Below the pieces are notes generated by a model. That model was not told where the DNA came from, did no database searches, and saw only the letters and a list, made by a program, of their open reading frames with translations. The translations under genes and the position numbers were made by a program. Source: Aestuariibius sp. HNIBRBA575 (GTDB lineage Bacteria > Pseudomonadota > Alphaproteobacteria > Rhodobacterales > Rhodobacteraceae). Taken from it: a stretch of 64,000 nucleotides of DNA. Of the stretch, positions 30,322 through 40,174 are shown piece after piece. The number at the start of each line of letters is the position of its first letter. Positions within the stretch are counted from its first letter, which is position 1. The DNA is taken from the NCBI RefSeq assembly GCF_040932005.1, contig NZ_CP162414.1, forward strand, positions 1,577,501 to 1,641,500, given 5' to 3'.

Positions 30322-31452
30322 TCAGAACGATGTGGTGAACTGTACCCCAAAGGCGCGCGCGGTGTTGTCGCGGAATTCTGCACCAGTGATACCATCCACA
30401 ACAGGATGTTCTGTGTCGCCATCACCCAGCCAGATGTGGCGCATGCCGGCGGTCACTTTGTATCCGTCACCCGTATATGTCGCGCCGATTCCAATGGCTT
30501 TTGAACCATCTGTCGGGCCAAGGTTCCCAACGAATTCACCATCGCCTGCTTCGTAGGCATAGGTGATTGCACCCGACCAAGTGTCGTTAAACCGGCGACC
30601 TATACCGACATTATAGGACACGACATCGTTGTCATAATCCTGCAAAGCTTCGCCATTGGCGGTGACATAACCAATCGGTTCAAAGGAAAACTGGGTCCAT
30701 TTGGCGTATCGGATAGACCCAAACAGCAATGTGTCGGCGGCAATACCGGTCTGGAAATCCAGATTGATGGATTCAGGCGTGTCAAATTCGGTGGTTGAAT
30801 CTGCAAATCCAAGGGATGCGCCAGTTGCGGCGAGCAGGGTGGATTCACGCACATCCATTTCGTGGCCAACCTTGGAATTGTAGGTCAACGCAACACGCAA
30901 TGCGATGTCTGGTTTTTCGTAAGCGGCCCCAATCAGATAGCCCGTTCCGCTGGAACCGTCGCCATCCACATTATAAAGCGTCGTCGCTGAGCTGGGCAGG
31001 GTTACGTTGGCGTCAACTGTTTGATATCGCAGACCGCCATGAACCGAAAATCCGTTGCCCATTTCATAGCGCGCGACGGCGGTGAAGGCGGTTGAATTTA
31101 CCTCTGCGGCACCACCGGTTGCGTAGTATCCCCCCGACGCATCCGCATAATCCACATTGGCGCCAAATGGCTGATCCATGATGATCGCCAGTGACAAATT
31201 GTCATTCAGTTCGTGTTTATAGGCCAGTGACAGCTGCGTATAACTGTCAGCCATATCACCAGACGCACCAGTTAAACCGGGCCCTGTGGCAACGCCAGAT
31301 ACCGTTGGATTGATGCTGCCCAATGACAATTGAAACGTGTTTCCGTCTTCAAAAATGATACCGACGCCTTGGCCAGAGCGGTCAAGTCCGCCGGCATGCG
31401 CCAGTGTTGTTGTCATCATTAATACGGCTGTTGCTTTTATGACCTTGTCCAT
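30322..31452 (-). CDS. FadL/OmpP1-family outer membrane transporter
   Basis: Outer-membrane beta-barrel of 376 aa for hydrophobic substrates such as long-chain fatty acids or aromatics. It has a signal peptide (MDKVIKATAVLMMTTTLAHA), an N-terminal hatch-like part (GGLDRSGQGVGIIFEDGN), alternating barrel strands (SLAYKHELNDNLSLAI, GFSVHGGLRYQTVDANV, AFGVQFTTSF) and a terminal phenylalanine for BAM recognition. ATG 31452 with AGGGAG upstream is preferred over the TTG five codons earlier. Substrate unknown; it stands alone between terminator and spacer. Confidence 0.88.
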   Translation of the reverse strand: MDKVIKATAVLMMTTTLAHAGGLDRSGQGVGIIFEDGNTFQLSLGSINPTVSGVATGPGLTGASGDMADSYTQLSLAYKHELNDNLSLAIIMDQPFGANVDYADASGGYYATGGAAEVNSTAFTAVARYEMGNGFSVHGGLRYQTVDANVTLPSSATTLYNVDGDGSSGTGYLIGAAYEKPDIALRVALTYNSKVGHEMDVRESTLLAATGASLGFADSTTEFDTPESINLDFQTGIAADTLLFGSIRYAKWTQFSFEPIGYVTANGEALQDYDNDVVSYNVGIGRRFNDTWSGAITYAYEAGDGEFVGNLGPTDGSKAIGIGATYTGDGYKVTAGMRHIWLGDGDTEHPVVDGITGAEFRDNTARAFGVQFTTSF

Positions 31453-31588
31453 TACGGCTCCCTGCAAGGTTATGTCCCATTGGCGAAATCTTGCCTGACG
31501 ATAATGTTATCGGTCAATTCTTTACGCAACGTAAGCGAGTGGCAAGCACCGTAACGTCACAAAATTGCAATGTACTATACTGTTTGGT

Positions 31589-32440
31589 TCATTTGTTGCG
31601 CGAAAGATTGAAGTAATTAGCGCCAAAAATAACCAAGCCACCGATAAACACCCAGATATCAATGGCTTCTTGATATAGCAACATGCCAACGATGGCGATC
31701 AGTGGCAATCGGGCAAAGTCAATCGGGGTGACGATACTGGCCGGGGCCAAGCTAAGTGCGTTTGTAAGGCAGAGATGCGCCGTGATCCCGGTGACGGCGA
31801 TCAATACAACCCAAGGGGTGGCAGACAGCGATGGCATAATGATCGTTCCATCATAACCAGCGGTGATCAGCCCAAACCCAACTTGAAACACCGTCAGGTA
31901 AAACAAAATCCGAATGATCGGTTCCGTACGGGTCAGGCGGCGTGTGGTCAGAGCTGTAATCCCAAAGGCAATCGCGCATAACGCGGCGGGCAACAATCCG
32001 GGGGACAGATTGGTGACATCCGGGCGCGCAACGATCAGTATGCCGACAAAGCCAAGCGCAGCTGAAATCAGTCCGGTTTGGGTGATTTTTTCACGCAAGA
32101 TGATCGGCGCGAGCAAAATCGCCCAGATGGGGGTGGTGAATTCAAGAGCAAATACTTGGGCCAGTGGGGCCACGGCAACCGCATAAAGCCACAGGTTTTG
32201 CCCGGTGAAATGCGCCAGATTACGGGTAAAGTGCAGGCCGGGATGGTGCAGGGCCAGCCGGTGGATTTGCCCGGTAAGTGCCGCAAAAGACACCACAATC
32301 AGAAACCCGATCATCGACCGGAACAACATGATTTCAAATGTATCCAGTTCCGCGCTGACATTGCGCCCGGCGATGGCCATCGCTGAAAAAGACAGGATCG
32401 AGCCGATCATCCAAAAGGCAGCCCGTGCCGTTGGGGTCAT
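31589..32440 (-). CDS. EamA-domain (DMT superfamily) transporter
   Basis: Inner-membrane drug/metabolite transporter of 283 aa with ten predicted helices in two EamA repeats: the first from about residue 6 (FWMIGSILSFSAMAIAGRN) to 135, including ALEFTTPIWAILLAPIILREK, the second from about 145 to 280, including ASIVTPIDFARLPLIAIVGMLLYQEAID. ATG 32440 directly follows the stop of the small monooxygenase gene, so the two share a transcript. Direction of transport and substrate are unknown. Confidence 0.9.
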   Translation of the reverse strand: MTPTARAAFWMIGSILSFSAMAIAGRNVSAELDTFEIMLFRSMIGFLIVVSFAALTGQIHRLALHHPGLHFTRNLAHFTGQNLWLYAVAVAPLAQVFALEFTTPIWAILLAPIILREKITQTGLISAALGFVGILIVARPDVTNLSPGLLPAALCAIAFGITALTTRRLTRTEPIIRILFYLTVFQVGFGLITAGYDGTIIMPSLSATPWVVLIAVTGITAHLCLTNALSLAPASIVTPIDFARLPLIAIVGMLLYQEAIDIWVFIGGLVIFGANYFNLSRNK

Positions 32441-32719
32441 TTAGTCCAGCCCGGTGATCGTGTAGTCGCGTTCAATTCCCGCGCTGATCCGCCCCCAATC
32501 AGAGGCTTTGACCCGCGTCTGATGCGCGGCAAAACTGTCCGCATCTGTAAATTCCTCGGCGACGTCAAAACGGCCGGGAATATCTGGGTTTTCGTCCACA
32601 TTAAACGAAATACAGCCCGGTTCCTGTCGGGTTAGGCGAATATGATCAACCAGCGCCGCACGGATGTCATTCAGGCGGTCCTGAGGAACCAAAATATAAC
32701 CATTAAGATGAACAGACAT
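32441..32719 (-). CDS. Antibiotic biosynthesis monooxygenase (ABM) domain protein
   Basis: Small dimeric alpha+beta barrel protein of 92 aa. The ABM core is seen in HLNGYILVPQDRLNDIRAALVDHI, EPGCISFNVDENPD and FDVAEEFTDADSFAAHQ. ATG 32719 with GAGGG upstream is chosen. Related proteins include quinone monooxygenases such as YgiN, and heme-degrading enzymes; here the substrate is unknown. It abuts the EamA gene without spacing, suggesting joint expression. Confidence 0.85.
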   Translation of the reverse strand: MSVHLNGYILVPQDRLNDIRAALVDHIRLTRQEPGCISFNVDENPDIPGRFDVAEEFTDADSFAAHQTRVKASDWGRISAGIERDYTITGLD

Positions 32720-32765
32720 AATCGCCCTCAAACTGCAGAATGTTACCAGCACATCACCAAGAAAT

Positions 32766-32791
32766 AACCCGGATTGCAAGCAACCCGGGTT
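32766..32791 (-). terminator. Possible terminator after guaA
   Basis: AACCCGG (32766-32772) pairs with CCGGGTT (32785-32791) around a 12-base loop, between guaA and the ABM gene. On the minus strand only ATTTCTT follows, so it is weak. Confidence 0.4.
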
Positions 32792-32810
32792 TGATTTTTT
32801 ACCTAAACCA

Positions 32811-34370
32811 TCATTCCCATTCGATTGTCCCCGGAGGTTTCGACGTAATGTCATAGGTACAGCGATTGATACCTTTGACTTCGTTGATGATCCGGGTGGC
32901 GGTTTCGCCAAGGAATTCATGGGTAAACGGATAATAATCGGCCGTCATCCCGTCCACGGATGTCACGGCACGCAAAGCGCAGGCAAAATCATAGGTGCGG
33001 CCATCGCCCATCACGCCAACGGTGCGCACAGGCAAAATCGCGACAAAGGCCTGCCAGATTTCATCATATAGCCCGTGTTTGCGGATCTGATCGATGTAAA
33101 CCGCGTCGGCTTCGCGCAGGATTTCCAGCTTTTCGCGGGTGATTTCACCGGGACAACGAATGGCCAAACCGGGCCCGGGGAAGGGGTGCCGCCCGATAAA
33201 GCTTTGGGGCAGGCCCAGTTCAAGCCCCAAGGCGCGCACTTCGTCTTTGAACAATTCACGCAGAGGTTCGACCAGTTTCAGGCCCATCTTTTCAGGTAGG
33301 CCGCCCACATTATGGTGCGACTTGATTGTCACGGATGGTCCGCCGCTGAACGACACGCTTTCGATCACATCGGGGTATAAGGTGCCTTGGGCCAGAAATT
33401 CTGCGCCCTCAATGCTGTCCGCATGTTTCTGGAACACATCAATGAACAGCTTGCCGATGATTTTGCGTTTGGTTTCCGGATCGGACTGACCGTCCAATTC
33501 GCCTAGGAACAGATCACTTTCATCGGCATGGATCAGTTTAATGTTGTAATTGTCGCGGAACATCGCAACCACTTCGGTGGCTTCGTCTTTGCGCAGCAAT
33601 CCATGATCGACAAACACACATGTCAGCTGATCCCCAATCGCTTCGTGCAAAAGGATCGCGGTGACCGAACTATCAACGCCACCGGACAAACCACAGATCA
33701 CCTGTTTGTCGCCAACTTGTTCGCGGATTTTTTCGATCATTTCCTGACGATAGGCGCCCATCGTCCAATCGCCCGTGAAACCGGCCAATTTGACAAAGTT
33801 CTCATACAGTTTGGCACCGTTCGGGGTGTGATGCACCTCGGGGTGGAATTGCACTGCATAAAAATGACGGTTCACATCGGCGGTGATGGCATAGGGCGCA
33901 TTGGGCGAGGTTCCATAAACCTCAAATCCCGGCGCGATTTCACTGACGTGATCACCATGGCTCATCCAGACCTGTTCGTCACCATCAGCAAACCAACCAT
34001 CCAGAATGTCCAATTTGTTGGCCGGTGTCACAAAGGCGCGGCCAAATTCGGCTGTGCCATGGCCGCTTTCGACTTTGCCGCCCAATTGGGTCATCATCGT
34101 TTGCTGACCATAGCAAATGCCCAGAATTGGCACGCCGTAATCAAATATTTCTTGCGGCGCGCGCGGGCTGCCGTCGCGTGTCACGCTGTCAGGCCCCCCC
34201 GACAGGATCACCGCCCGGGGCGCCATTTCGCGCACTTTGTCCATGGTTACGGACTGATAGGGGTGAATTTCACAATAGACATTCAGTTCACGCAAACGAC
34301 GCGCAATCAGCTGCGTTACTTGGCTACCAAAGTCGATAATCAGGAGGCGGTCATGGGAAATATCTGTCAT
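32811..34370 (-). CDS. guaA: GMP synthase (glutamine-hydrolysing)
   Basis: Converts XMP to GMP with glutamine and ATP. The 519-aa product has a class I glutamine amidotransferase domain (catalytic cysteine in [14 protein letters not shown]; His in FHPEVHHT), the ATP pyrophosphatase domain ([17 protein letters not shown]) and the C-terminal dimerisation domain ending [12 protein letters not shown] 34370 gives the normal start [17 protein letters not shown]; the longer frame is not needed. It stands as a single gene divergent from the Lin0512 pair. Confidence 0.97.
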   Translation of the reverse strand: MTDISHDRLLIIDFGSQVTQLIARRLRELNVYCEIHPYQSVTMDKVREMAPRAVILSGGPDSVTRDGSPRAPQEIFDYGVPILGICYGQQTMMTQLGGKVESGHGTAEFGRAFVTPANKLDILDGWFADGDEQVWMSHGDHVSEIAPGFEVYGTSPNAPYAITADVNRHFYAVQFHPEVHHTPNGAKLYENFVKLAGFTGDWTMGAYRQEMIEKIREQVGDKQVICGLSGGVDSSVTAILLHEAIGDQLTCVFVDHGLLRKDEATEVVAMFRDNYNIKLIHADESDLFLGELDGQSDPETKRKIIGKLFIDVFQKHADSIEGAEFLAQGTLYPDVIESVSFSGGPSVTIKSHHNVGGLPEKMGLKLVEPLRELFKDEVRALGLELGLPQSFIGRHPFPGPGLAIRCPGEITREKLEILREADAVYIDQIRKHGLYDEIWQAFVAILPVRTVGVMGDGRTYDFACALRAVTSVDGMTADYYPFTHEFLGETATRIINEVKGINRCTYDITSKPPGTIEWE

Positions 34371-34493
34371 GTCGACGCAATAATGAATCCCCGTCAAAGT
34401 CGCAAGATGCGACATCGTTTATTGGGACGGTGATCTTGCTTGGAATCCATGAAGACAGCGCCTATTGCTGATCATGTTTCTGGAGGGAAGAGT

Positions 34494-34841
34494 TTGGAAA
34501 ACTTATTAACAGAATTTGGCATGGGCACGTCGCTGCGCCGTGGCGATTATACCGAGGCCGCAAAACGGGCGCTGCAAAATGCGCTATGGCATAATTCAAT
34601 CAACCTGGCCGAATTGTTTGGCTTTCCCAAAACTGCCATGCAGATCCGCGTCGAAATCGGGGTGCAGCACCCAGACAAGGTGGATATTTCTGCGTTAGGC
34701 GACATTTTCCCCTATGGGCAGACCGATTTTCATGTCGTGCAGGGGGGATTGGACATTCCGCGCCCCGAAGGCACTGGAAACCCGACCATTATTGCCAATG
34801 TGGCCTTGTCAGTGTCCTTTGATATGGAGCGTGCAGAATGA
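34494..34841 (+). CDS. Lin0512-family protein, first copy
   Basis: Conserved protein of unknown function. The family pattern is EFGMGTSLRRGDYTEAAKRAL, IRVEIGVQHPDKVD and VVQGGLDIPRPEG. Start: TTG 34494 has GGAGGG six bases upstream and gives a family-like N-terminus; an in-frame ATG at 34449 would add 15 residues but has only a weak site. The product (115 aa) ends in an ATGA overlap with the second copy, so the two paralogues are translated together and may form a heteromer. No catalytic motif is evident. Confidence 0.85.
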   Translation: MENLLTEFGMGTSLRRGDYTEAAKRALQNALWHNSINLAELFGFPKTAMQIRVEIGVQHPDKVDISALGDIFPYGQTDFHVVQGGLDIPRPEGTGNPTIIANVALSVSFDMERAE

Positions 34842-35212
34842 CAGATCAAAGCACAAATCACGGCCGATTGATCATCGCGATGGGAATGGGCACCTGTTTG
34901 TTAGGGCGCGACAATTACACCAAGTCAGCGCTGCACGCGATTGAGGATGCCCACCAACATTCAAAATTGTCGATTTTGAAACGGTTAAACATCGCGCCCA
35001 AGGATATTCGCGTGAAAATCACCGTTGGCGTGCAACAGCCTGACAATGTCGCTGCATCTGAATTTTATTCGCAGCTGTCCGATCAGCCCGAAATCCATGT
35101 GGTCAAAGGCGGCTTGAACGTCACAGACCCAGAAACCGGCGCCCCTATGATTGTTGCGTCTGCTGCGGTTGAGGTGTTTTTGCCCCAACAAGAGGGCTGG
35201 ACGTTACGTTAA
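34838..35212 (+). CDS. Lin0512-family protein, second copy
   Basis: Paralogue of the preceding gene (124 aa): IAMGMGTCLLGRDNYTKSAL, IRVKITVGVQQPDNV and VVKGGLNVTDPETG align with its equivalents. The GMGT and VxGGL motifs are kept in both, while the segment between them differs. ATG 34838 overlaps the first copy by 4 bases. It is followed after 141 bases by an MttB-family gene on the same strand, so a role in methylamine or betaine use is possible but unproven. Confidence 0.85.
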   Translation: MTDQSTNHGRLIIAMGMGTCLLGRDNYTKSALHAIEDAHQHSKLSILKRLNIAPKDIRVKITVGVQQPDNVAASEFYSQLSDQPEIHVVKGGLNVTDPETGAPMIVASAAVEVFLPQQEGWTLR

Positions 35213-35353
35213 GCCCGGTCACGTTTTCCGCATATGTCGCTTTTTCGCCAGAATGGCCGTATCTCGTGCGATTTTGGCGAATTTCACCGATAAACAACGA
35301 TCCAAGATGCACAATAATTCAATCAGAGCATCAAGCGGATCAAGGAAGACAAC

Positions 35354-36898
35354 ATGGGCGAAGCGGTTAGAACACGCAGAACACGCGGCGGCGGCGGTGC
35401 TGCACGACGTGCCGAACGCACCACATTAAAGATCGAAACGGCCAAGGTGATCAAACGCGAGATTCCGAATTTGGATATTCTCAGCGACGAAGCCTTGGAT
35501 ATTATCGAATATAATGCCGACACAGTGTTAGAAGAAGTCGGGGTCAACTTTGTTGAAAACCCCGAAGCCCTAAAGCGTTGGAAAGAAGCCGGTGCAACCA
35601 TTGTGGGTGAACGGGTGCATATTCCGCGCGGAATGGCGCGTGAATTGTGCAAAACCGCCCCCAGTTCGTTTGTGCAACATGCGCGCAATCCAGAAAAATC
35701 CGTTGAAATCGGGGGCAATAACCTTGTTCTGGCGCCGGTTTACGGCCCGCCTTTTGTTCGGGATGCAGACGGTGGTCGCCGCTACGCAACTTTGGCTGAT
35801 TTCCAGAAATTCGTCAAACTGACCTATATGTCGAAATACCTGCATCATTCCGGGGGCACGGTTTGTGAACCTACGGATGTGCCTGTAAATAAACGACATT
35901 TGGACATGTTGCTGGCGCATATGACATTGTCTGACAAACCTTTTATGGGGTCTGTCACCGAACCCAGCCGCGCCCAAGACAGCGTTGAAATGTGCGAAAT
36001 CCTGTTTGGCAAAGATTTTGTTCAAAACAACACGGTGATGACATCGCTGATCAACGCCAATTCGCCGCTGACATTTGACAATGTCATGATGGGCGCGCTT
36101 GAAGTGTTTGCCGCAAATAACCAAGCTTGCATCGTGTCGCCGTTCATTGTTGGCGGGGCCATGGCGCCTGTGTCGATTGTCGGGACGTTGACGCAGGTTC
36201 TGGCCGAAGTTATGGCCGGCGTGGCCTATTCACAGCTGGTTCGCCCCGGAGCGCCGGTGATTTTCGGAACCTTTGTCACATCGATCGACATGAATTCAGG
36301 TGCGCCGACATTTGGCACACCAGAAGCGTCCAAAATCACCCATGGGGCAGGGCAGTTGGCACGGCGTATGGGCCTGCCTTATCGCTCCGCCGGAAGCTTT
36401 AACGGATCCAAAATCCCAGACGCACAAGCCGCTTATGAAACCGCCAATTCCTTGAATGCGGGGTTGACCTCGGGCGTGAACTTTATGTTGCATTCCGCCG
36501 GTTGGCTTGAGGGTGGATTGGTTGCGGACTTTGAAAAATTCGTCATGGATGCAGACCAGTTAGGGGTTCTGCACGGATTGGCCAAAGGCGTGGATATCAG
36601 CGAAAATGGCCAGGCGATGGATGCCATTCGCGAAGTCGGACCCGGCGGGCATTATCTGGGATGTGATCACACGCAGGCCAATTACAAAGACGCGTTTTGG
36701 CGGTCTGACCTGTTGGATTACAAACCATTTGAAACCTGGGAAGACGAAGGCGCCCGTGATACGCGCACCCTGGCATCTGTCCGTGTTCAAAAACTGATCG
36801 ATGGCTATCAGCAGCCTCCGCTGGACCCAGAGATTCTGCGGCAACTGAATGAATATGTCGCCGCCAAGAAGGCCTCTATGCCGGATGCGTTCAACTAG
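35354..36898 (+). CDS. Trimethylamine methyltransferase (MttB) family protein, non-pyrrolysine
   Basis: The 514-aa product belongs to the MttB superfamily, corrinoid-dependent methyltransferases acting on quaternary amines (for example glycine betaine in MtgB). A basic N-terminal extension (RTRRTRGGGGAARRAERTT) precedes the TIM-barrel domain, with SGGTVCEPTDVPV, HSAGWLEGGLVADFEKFVMDADQ and GPGGHYLGCDHTQ. There is no in-frame UAG, so unlike true trimethylamine MttB it does not use pyrrolysine. No corrinoid protein or second methyltransferase gene is in the window, so its partner lies elsewhere. Substrate unknown. Confidence 0.92.
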   Translation: MGEAVRTRRTRGGGGAARRAERTTLKIETAKVIKREIPNLDILSDEALDIIEYNADTVLEEVGVNFVENPEALKRWKEAGATIVGERVHIPRGMARELCKTAPSSFVQHARNPEKSVEIGGNNLVLAPVYGPPFVRDADGGRRYATLADFQKFVKLTYMSKYLHHSGGTVCEPTDVPVNKRHLDMLLAHMTLSDKPFMGSVTEPSRAQDSVEMCEILFGKDFVQNNTVMTSLINANSPLTFDNVMMGALEVFAANNQACIVSPFIVGGAMAPVSIVGTLTQVLAEVMAGVAYSQLVRPGAPVIFGTFVTSIDMNSGAPTFGTPEASKITHGAGQLARRMGLPYRSAGSFNGSKIPDAQAAYETANSLNAGLTSGVNFMLHSAGWLEGGLVADFEKFVMDADQLGVLHGLAKGVDISENGQAMDAIREVGPGGHYLGCDHTQANYKDAFWRSDLLDYKPFETWEDEGARDTRTLASVRVQKLIDGYQQPPLDPEILRQLNEYVAAKKASMPDAFN

Positions 36899-36926
36899 GC
36901 GGACACATCCGCTGGCCTAGATCGGA

Positions 36927-37217
36927 TCAGCTGCGCGTTGTGGCGCGCAGCACCCGTGCTTCGCCCATCAACGCGATCAAAACCTCAACGTGATGCGCAA
37001 TGGAATATTCCGCCATCTTTGCTTTGCGCTGATCCTCATGGTCCGCTTCGATTTCCAGCAATTTGAGGATCGCCGCCCCAGAGCGCGGCAGTGATTCGCG
37101 TTTTAGAATGCGGCTGAGATGCTGTTCACGTACGTAATCATCAATTCCAAACCTTGCGGCGCGTACCAAGAGTTTTGGACGGCGCAGTGCGTTGATCATT
37201 CCGATTAAGTCTTGCAT
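36927..37217 (-). CDS. DUF6477-like small protein
   Basis: The 96-aa product begins MQDLIGMINALRRPKLLVRAARFGIDDY and has AHHVEVLIALMGEARVLRA at the end; this looks like the Rhodobacteraceae DUF6477 family, judged from memory of the pattern. It is soluble, basic and mostly helical. It is divergent from the DUF6456 gene across 239 bases, an arrangement that suggests shared control. Function unknown. Confidence 0.75.
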   Translation of the reverse strand: MQDLIGMINALRRPKLLVRAARFGIDDYVREQHLSRILKRESLPRSGAAILKLLEIEADHEDQRKAKMAEYSIAHHVEVLIALMGEARVLRATTRS

Positions 37218-37456
37218 GGTTTTGCCCCTTCAATGTGTCGATGAAGCCACCATAGAACAACTAGAACGTGTGTTGCGTGATGTGGATAAGTTAAGAACGC
37301 ACGCTTTATCCCTGTTTATACTTTCTAAACCAAGATGGCATTAATGAGGCAAATTAAAACTTAAGTAACCAATGCAACCATAGCGTTAGCACGACGTTTA
37401 CCTTGGCGACCTGCCATTTCACCCGTCCAAGCGAGCCTGTGGAAAAAGGAAATGCG

Positions 37457-38587
37457 ATGAACGGACCCAATCAGAGTGCCGTGAACTTGTCAGCCTTACC
37501 CGGTTGGGTCCCTGTGGCTGCCCGCAACTACCTTGTGCATACGGAATGTGGTCTGCCTATTCGCGCGCTTGCCCGAACAGAAGATTGCCACGCCTCTACG
37601 ATTTTGCGGCAGGTGCGCCGATACGAAAGCCGGCGCGATGATCCGCTTGTTGATGGGGCGCTGCGCCGATTGTCGCGCATGTTGCCTGATCGAAGCCAAC
37701 AAAACGATAACGAGGAGACGCGGTCGGTGACCATGCATACAGGCGTGATTGAAAGCGAAACCCCAAGTGCTGAAACACTGGAAATGGAAGGCAGCCGCAT
37801 TCTGCGTCGGCTCTGTGAAGCGGGGGCCGTTTTGGCGGTTGCACGTGACATGGACAAAGCGGTGGTAGTGCGGGACGGCGTCGATGGCGCAACCAGCCGC
37901 ACGGCCGTTGTTGATCAACCGATCGCCCAGGCAATGGCACTAAAGGATTGGATCACATGTGATGATCCAACGGCGCGCATTGCGCGATATCACATCACAA
38001 CGGCCGGTCGTTCCGCGCTAAAGGAATTGTTGGCCTCACAGGAAAACCGCGCCAATGGCATGGGGGATGCTGCGGTGTCCGGGCTGGGGAACAGTGGTGC
38101 AACGGGCCGGGATTGTGCAGACAATTCAGAGGTGCATCGCATTCGGGTCAACATGGCCGAAAGCCCTCTAATTGGGTTGTCGCGTCGGCGTGACAAGGAT
38201 GGAAAACCATTTCTTTCCCGTGATTTAGTTGCTGCAGGTGAACGCCTAAGAGAAGATTTTGAACTGGCTCAGATGGGACCAAAAGTGGCGCAGGATTGGG
38301 ACAGCTTTTTGGTCGGGGCTGGTGGTGACGCCGCTGGATCAGGCGGACATTCCGAAGGCAGTTCAGCCAGCGCTGCCAAAGATCGCGTTGGCGCTGCCCT
38401 GTCCGATTTGGGGCCCGGGCTTGGGGATGTGGCGCTGCGGTGCTGCTGTTTCCTAGAGGGCATGGAGCAAACAGAAAAACGCATGGGGTGGTCCGCGCGT
38501 TCGGGCAAAATTGTTTTGCGCATCGCGCTTCAAAGATTGAAACGACACTATGATGAGCTGGGCCAATTCGCGCCGCGAATTGGATAA
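37457..38587 (+). CDS. DUF6456-domain protein with N-terminal HTH-like region
   Basis: The 376-aa product has an N-terminal region that could bind DNA (YLVHTECGLPIRALARTEDCHASTILRQVRRYESRR), a middle part (residues about 105-215) with a second winged-helix-like pattern (RILRRLCEAGAVLAVA, RYHITTAGRSALKELL), and a C-terminal DUF6456 domain from about residue 238 (ESPLIGLSRRRDKDGKPFLSRDLVAAGERLREDFE). ATG 37457 follows AAGGAA. Likely a regulator; targets unknown. The upstream intergenic region contains TTAAAACTTAAG. A strong terminator follows. Confidence 0.82.
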   Translation: MNGPNQSAVNLSALPGWVPVAARNYLVHTECGLPIRALARTEDCHASTILRQVRRYESRRDDPLVDGALRRLSRMLPDRSQQNDNEETRSVTMHTGVIESETPSAETLEMEGSRILRRLCEAGAVLAVARDMDKAVVVRDGVDGATSRTAVVDQPIAQAMALKDWITCDDPTARIARYHITTAGRSALKELLASQENRANGMGDAAVSGLGNSGATGRDCADNSEVHRIRVNMAESPLIGLSRRRDKDGKPFLSRDLVAAGERLREDFELAQMGPKVAQDWDSFLVGAGGDAAGSGGHSEGSSASAAKDRVGAALSDLGPGLGDVALRCCCFLEGMEQTEKRMGWSARSGKIVLRIALQRLKRHYDELGQFAPRIG

Positions 38588-38602
38588 GTCACAGAACGTA
38601 TC

Positions 38603-38637
38603 GGCCCGGTTGTTCCCCACAACCGGGCCATTTTTTT
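38603..38637 (+). terminator. Rho-independent terminator after the DUF6456 gene
   Basis: GGCCCGGTTGT-TCCCC-ACAACCGGGCC, a perfect 11-bp stem, followed by a seven-base T-run whose end runs into the stop codon of katA on the other strand. Confidence 0.9.
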
Positions 38638-40081
38638 AGCTGGTCAGTTTGGACAGCGCATCACGAATACCTTTGCCATAGGCCGGGCTAATCTGATCGT
38701 AATGATCCAATGCACGATCCAAAATGATCGCATCAACCCCAACGATGCTGGCGGCGGTGTTTTGATACAAACGCGCCCGTTCCGCGTCGTTCATCAAATT
38801 ATGCAAAGCCCGCGGTTGCACATAATCGTCATTGCCATCGCGATGATTATAGCGATCGGCATCCCCGGAAATCCGCAATGGTGGTTCTGCAACACTAGGA
38901 TCTTCGACCGCTCCGCCCATTGTGTTTGGTTCATAATAAGCATCGCGCGCGCCTGTCTGTTGGCCCATGAAATTCATGGAACCGTCTTTGTGATAATGAT
39001 GAACAGGGCATTTAGGAGCGTTAACTGGCAGGGCTTCGTAATGGGTTCCCAGACGATAACGATGGGCATCCGCATAAGAAAAGATTCGCGCCTGAAGCAT
39101 TTTGTCGGGGCTAAATCCGATTCCGGGGACGATATTGGATGGGCTAAACGCGGATTGTTCGATCTCAGCGAAATAGTTTTCTGGATTTCTGTTAAGCTCC
39201 ATCACCCCAACCTCGATCAACGGATAATCGGCATGTGGCCACACTTTGGTCAGATCGAACGGGTTATAGGATGTTTTTTCGGCATCCATTTCAGGCATCA
39301 CCTGAATGCACACCCGCCATTTCGGAAAATCCCCGCTTTCGATCCCTCCATACAGCGCTTCTTGGTACCCTTCACGGGTTTGACCGACGATGTTCGCACC
39401 TTCTTCATTGGTGTAATGGGCGTGTCCCTGCAGGGTTTTGAAATGGAACTTTACCCAGAATCGTTCGCCGTCATCATTCCACAGCGAATAGGTGTGTGAC
39501 CCATAGCCATTCATCTGGGCCGGGGATTGGGGCAAACCCCGATCTGACATCAAAATGGTCACTTGATGAAGCGCTTCTGGGCTGAGGCTCCAGAAATCCC
39601 ACATCGCATTGGGGCTGCGCAGATTGCTGCGCGGATGGCGTTTTTGGGTGTGAATGAAATCGGGGAATTTATACGGATCGCGCAGGAAAAATACCGGCGT
39701 GTTGTTCCCAACCAGATCCCAGTTGCCTTCTTCTGTATAGAATTTAAGCGCAAATCCCCGCACGTCGCGTTCGTGATCCGCAGCGCCAGATTCGCCTGCA
39801 ACGGTGGAAAAACGCGCCAACATTGGGGTTTCGGTTCCGGGTTGGAAAACCTTGGCACGGGTGTATTTGGAAATGTCATGGGTGACTTTCAACGTGCCAA
39901 ACGCGCCCCAGCCTTTGGCATGCACAACCCGTTCTGGGATACGTTCCCGGTTTTGATGGGCCAGTTTTTCGATCAATTGATAATCCTGCATCAACACCGG
40001 GCCACGCGCGCCAGCGGTCAATGCGTTTTGATTGTCCGCGATGGGGGCACCTGCGGTGGTGGTCAAACGTTTCTGGGTCAT
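38636..40081 (-). CDS. katA: Catalase (monofunctional heme, small-subunit clade)
   Basis: Breaks down hydrogen peroxide. The 481-aa product shows the catalytic histidine in [14 protein letters not shown], the [31 protein letters not shown] region (split here by position), the distal asparagine in [11 protein letters not shown] and the proximal heme tyrosine in [14 protein letters not shown]. Length fits the small-subunit type without the C-terminal flavodoxin-like domain. It is divergent from oxyR with 93 bases between, an AT-rich region (TTGAAAATTGCATTTATTGC) in which OxyR should bind. Confidence 0.96.
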   Translation of the reverse strand: MTQKRLTTTAGAPIADNQNALTAGARGPVLMQDYQLIEKLAHQNRERIPERVVHAKGWGAFGTLKVTHDISKYTRAKVFQPGTETPMLARFSTVAGESGAADHERDVRGFALKFYTEEGNWDLVGNNTPVFFLRDPYKFPDFIHTQKRHPRSNLRSPNAMWDFWSLSPEALHQVTILMSDRGLPQSPAQMNGYGSHTYSLWNDDGERFWVKFHFKTLQGHAHYTNEEGANIVGQTREGYQEALYGGIESGDFPKWRVCIQVMPEMDAEKTSYNPFDLTKVWPHADYPLIEVGVMELNRNPENYFAEIEQSAFSPSNIVPGIGFSPDKMLQARIFSYADAHRYRLGTHYEALPVNAPKCPVHHYHKDGSMNFMGQQTGARDAYYEPNTMGGAVEDPSVAEPPLRISGDADRYNHRDGNDDYVQPRALHNLMNDAERARLYQNTAASIVGVDAIILDRALDHYDQISPAYGKGIRDALSKLTS

Positions 40082-40174
40082 TCTCTGGCTCCTATTTTGG
40101 GGTTAACCGGATCATGCGTCAGTTGTTTCATAATTGAAAATTGCATTTATTGCTGGTATCTATAGTTAAATATT

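Noticed and set aside
33528..34433. 301-codon plus-strand frame opposite guaA
   Set aside because: Antisense to a firmly identified gene; no family features.
35354..36898. Pyrrolysine-containing trimethylamine methyltransferase
   Set aside because: The frame has no internal UAG, so it is a non-pyrrolysine MttB homologue.
38702..39499. 265-codon plus-strand frame opposite katA
   Set aside because: Antisense to catalase; no ribosome binding site or domain.
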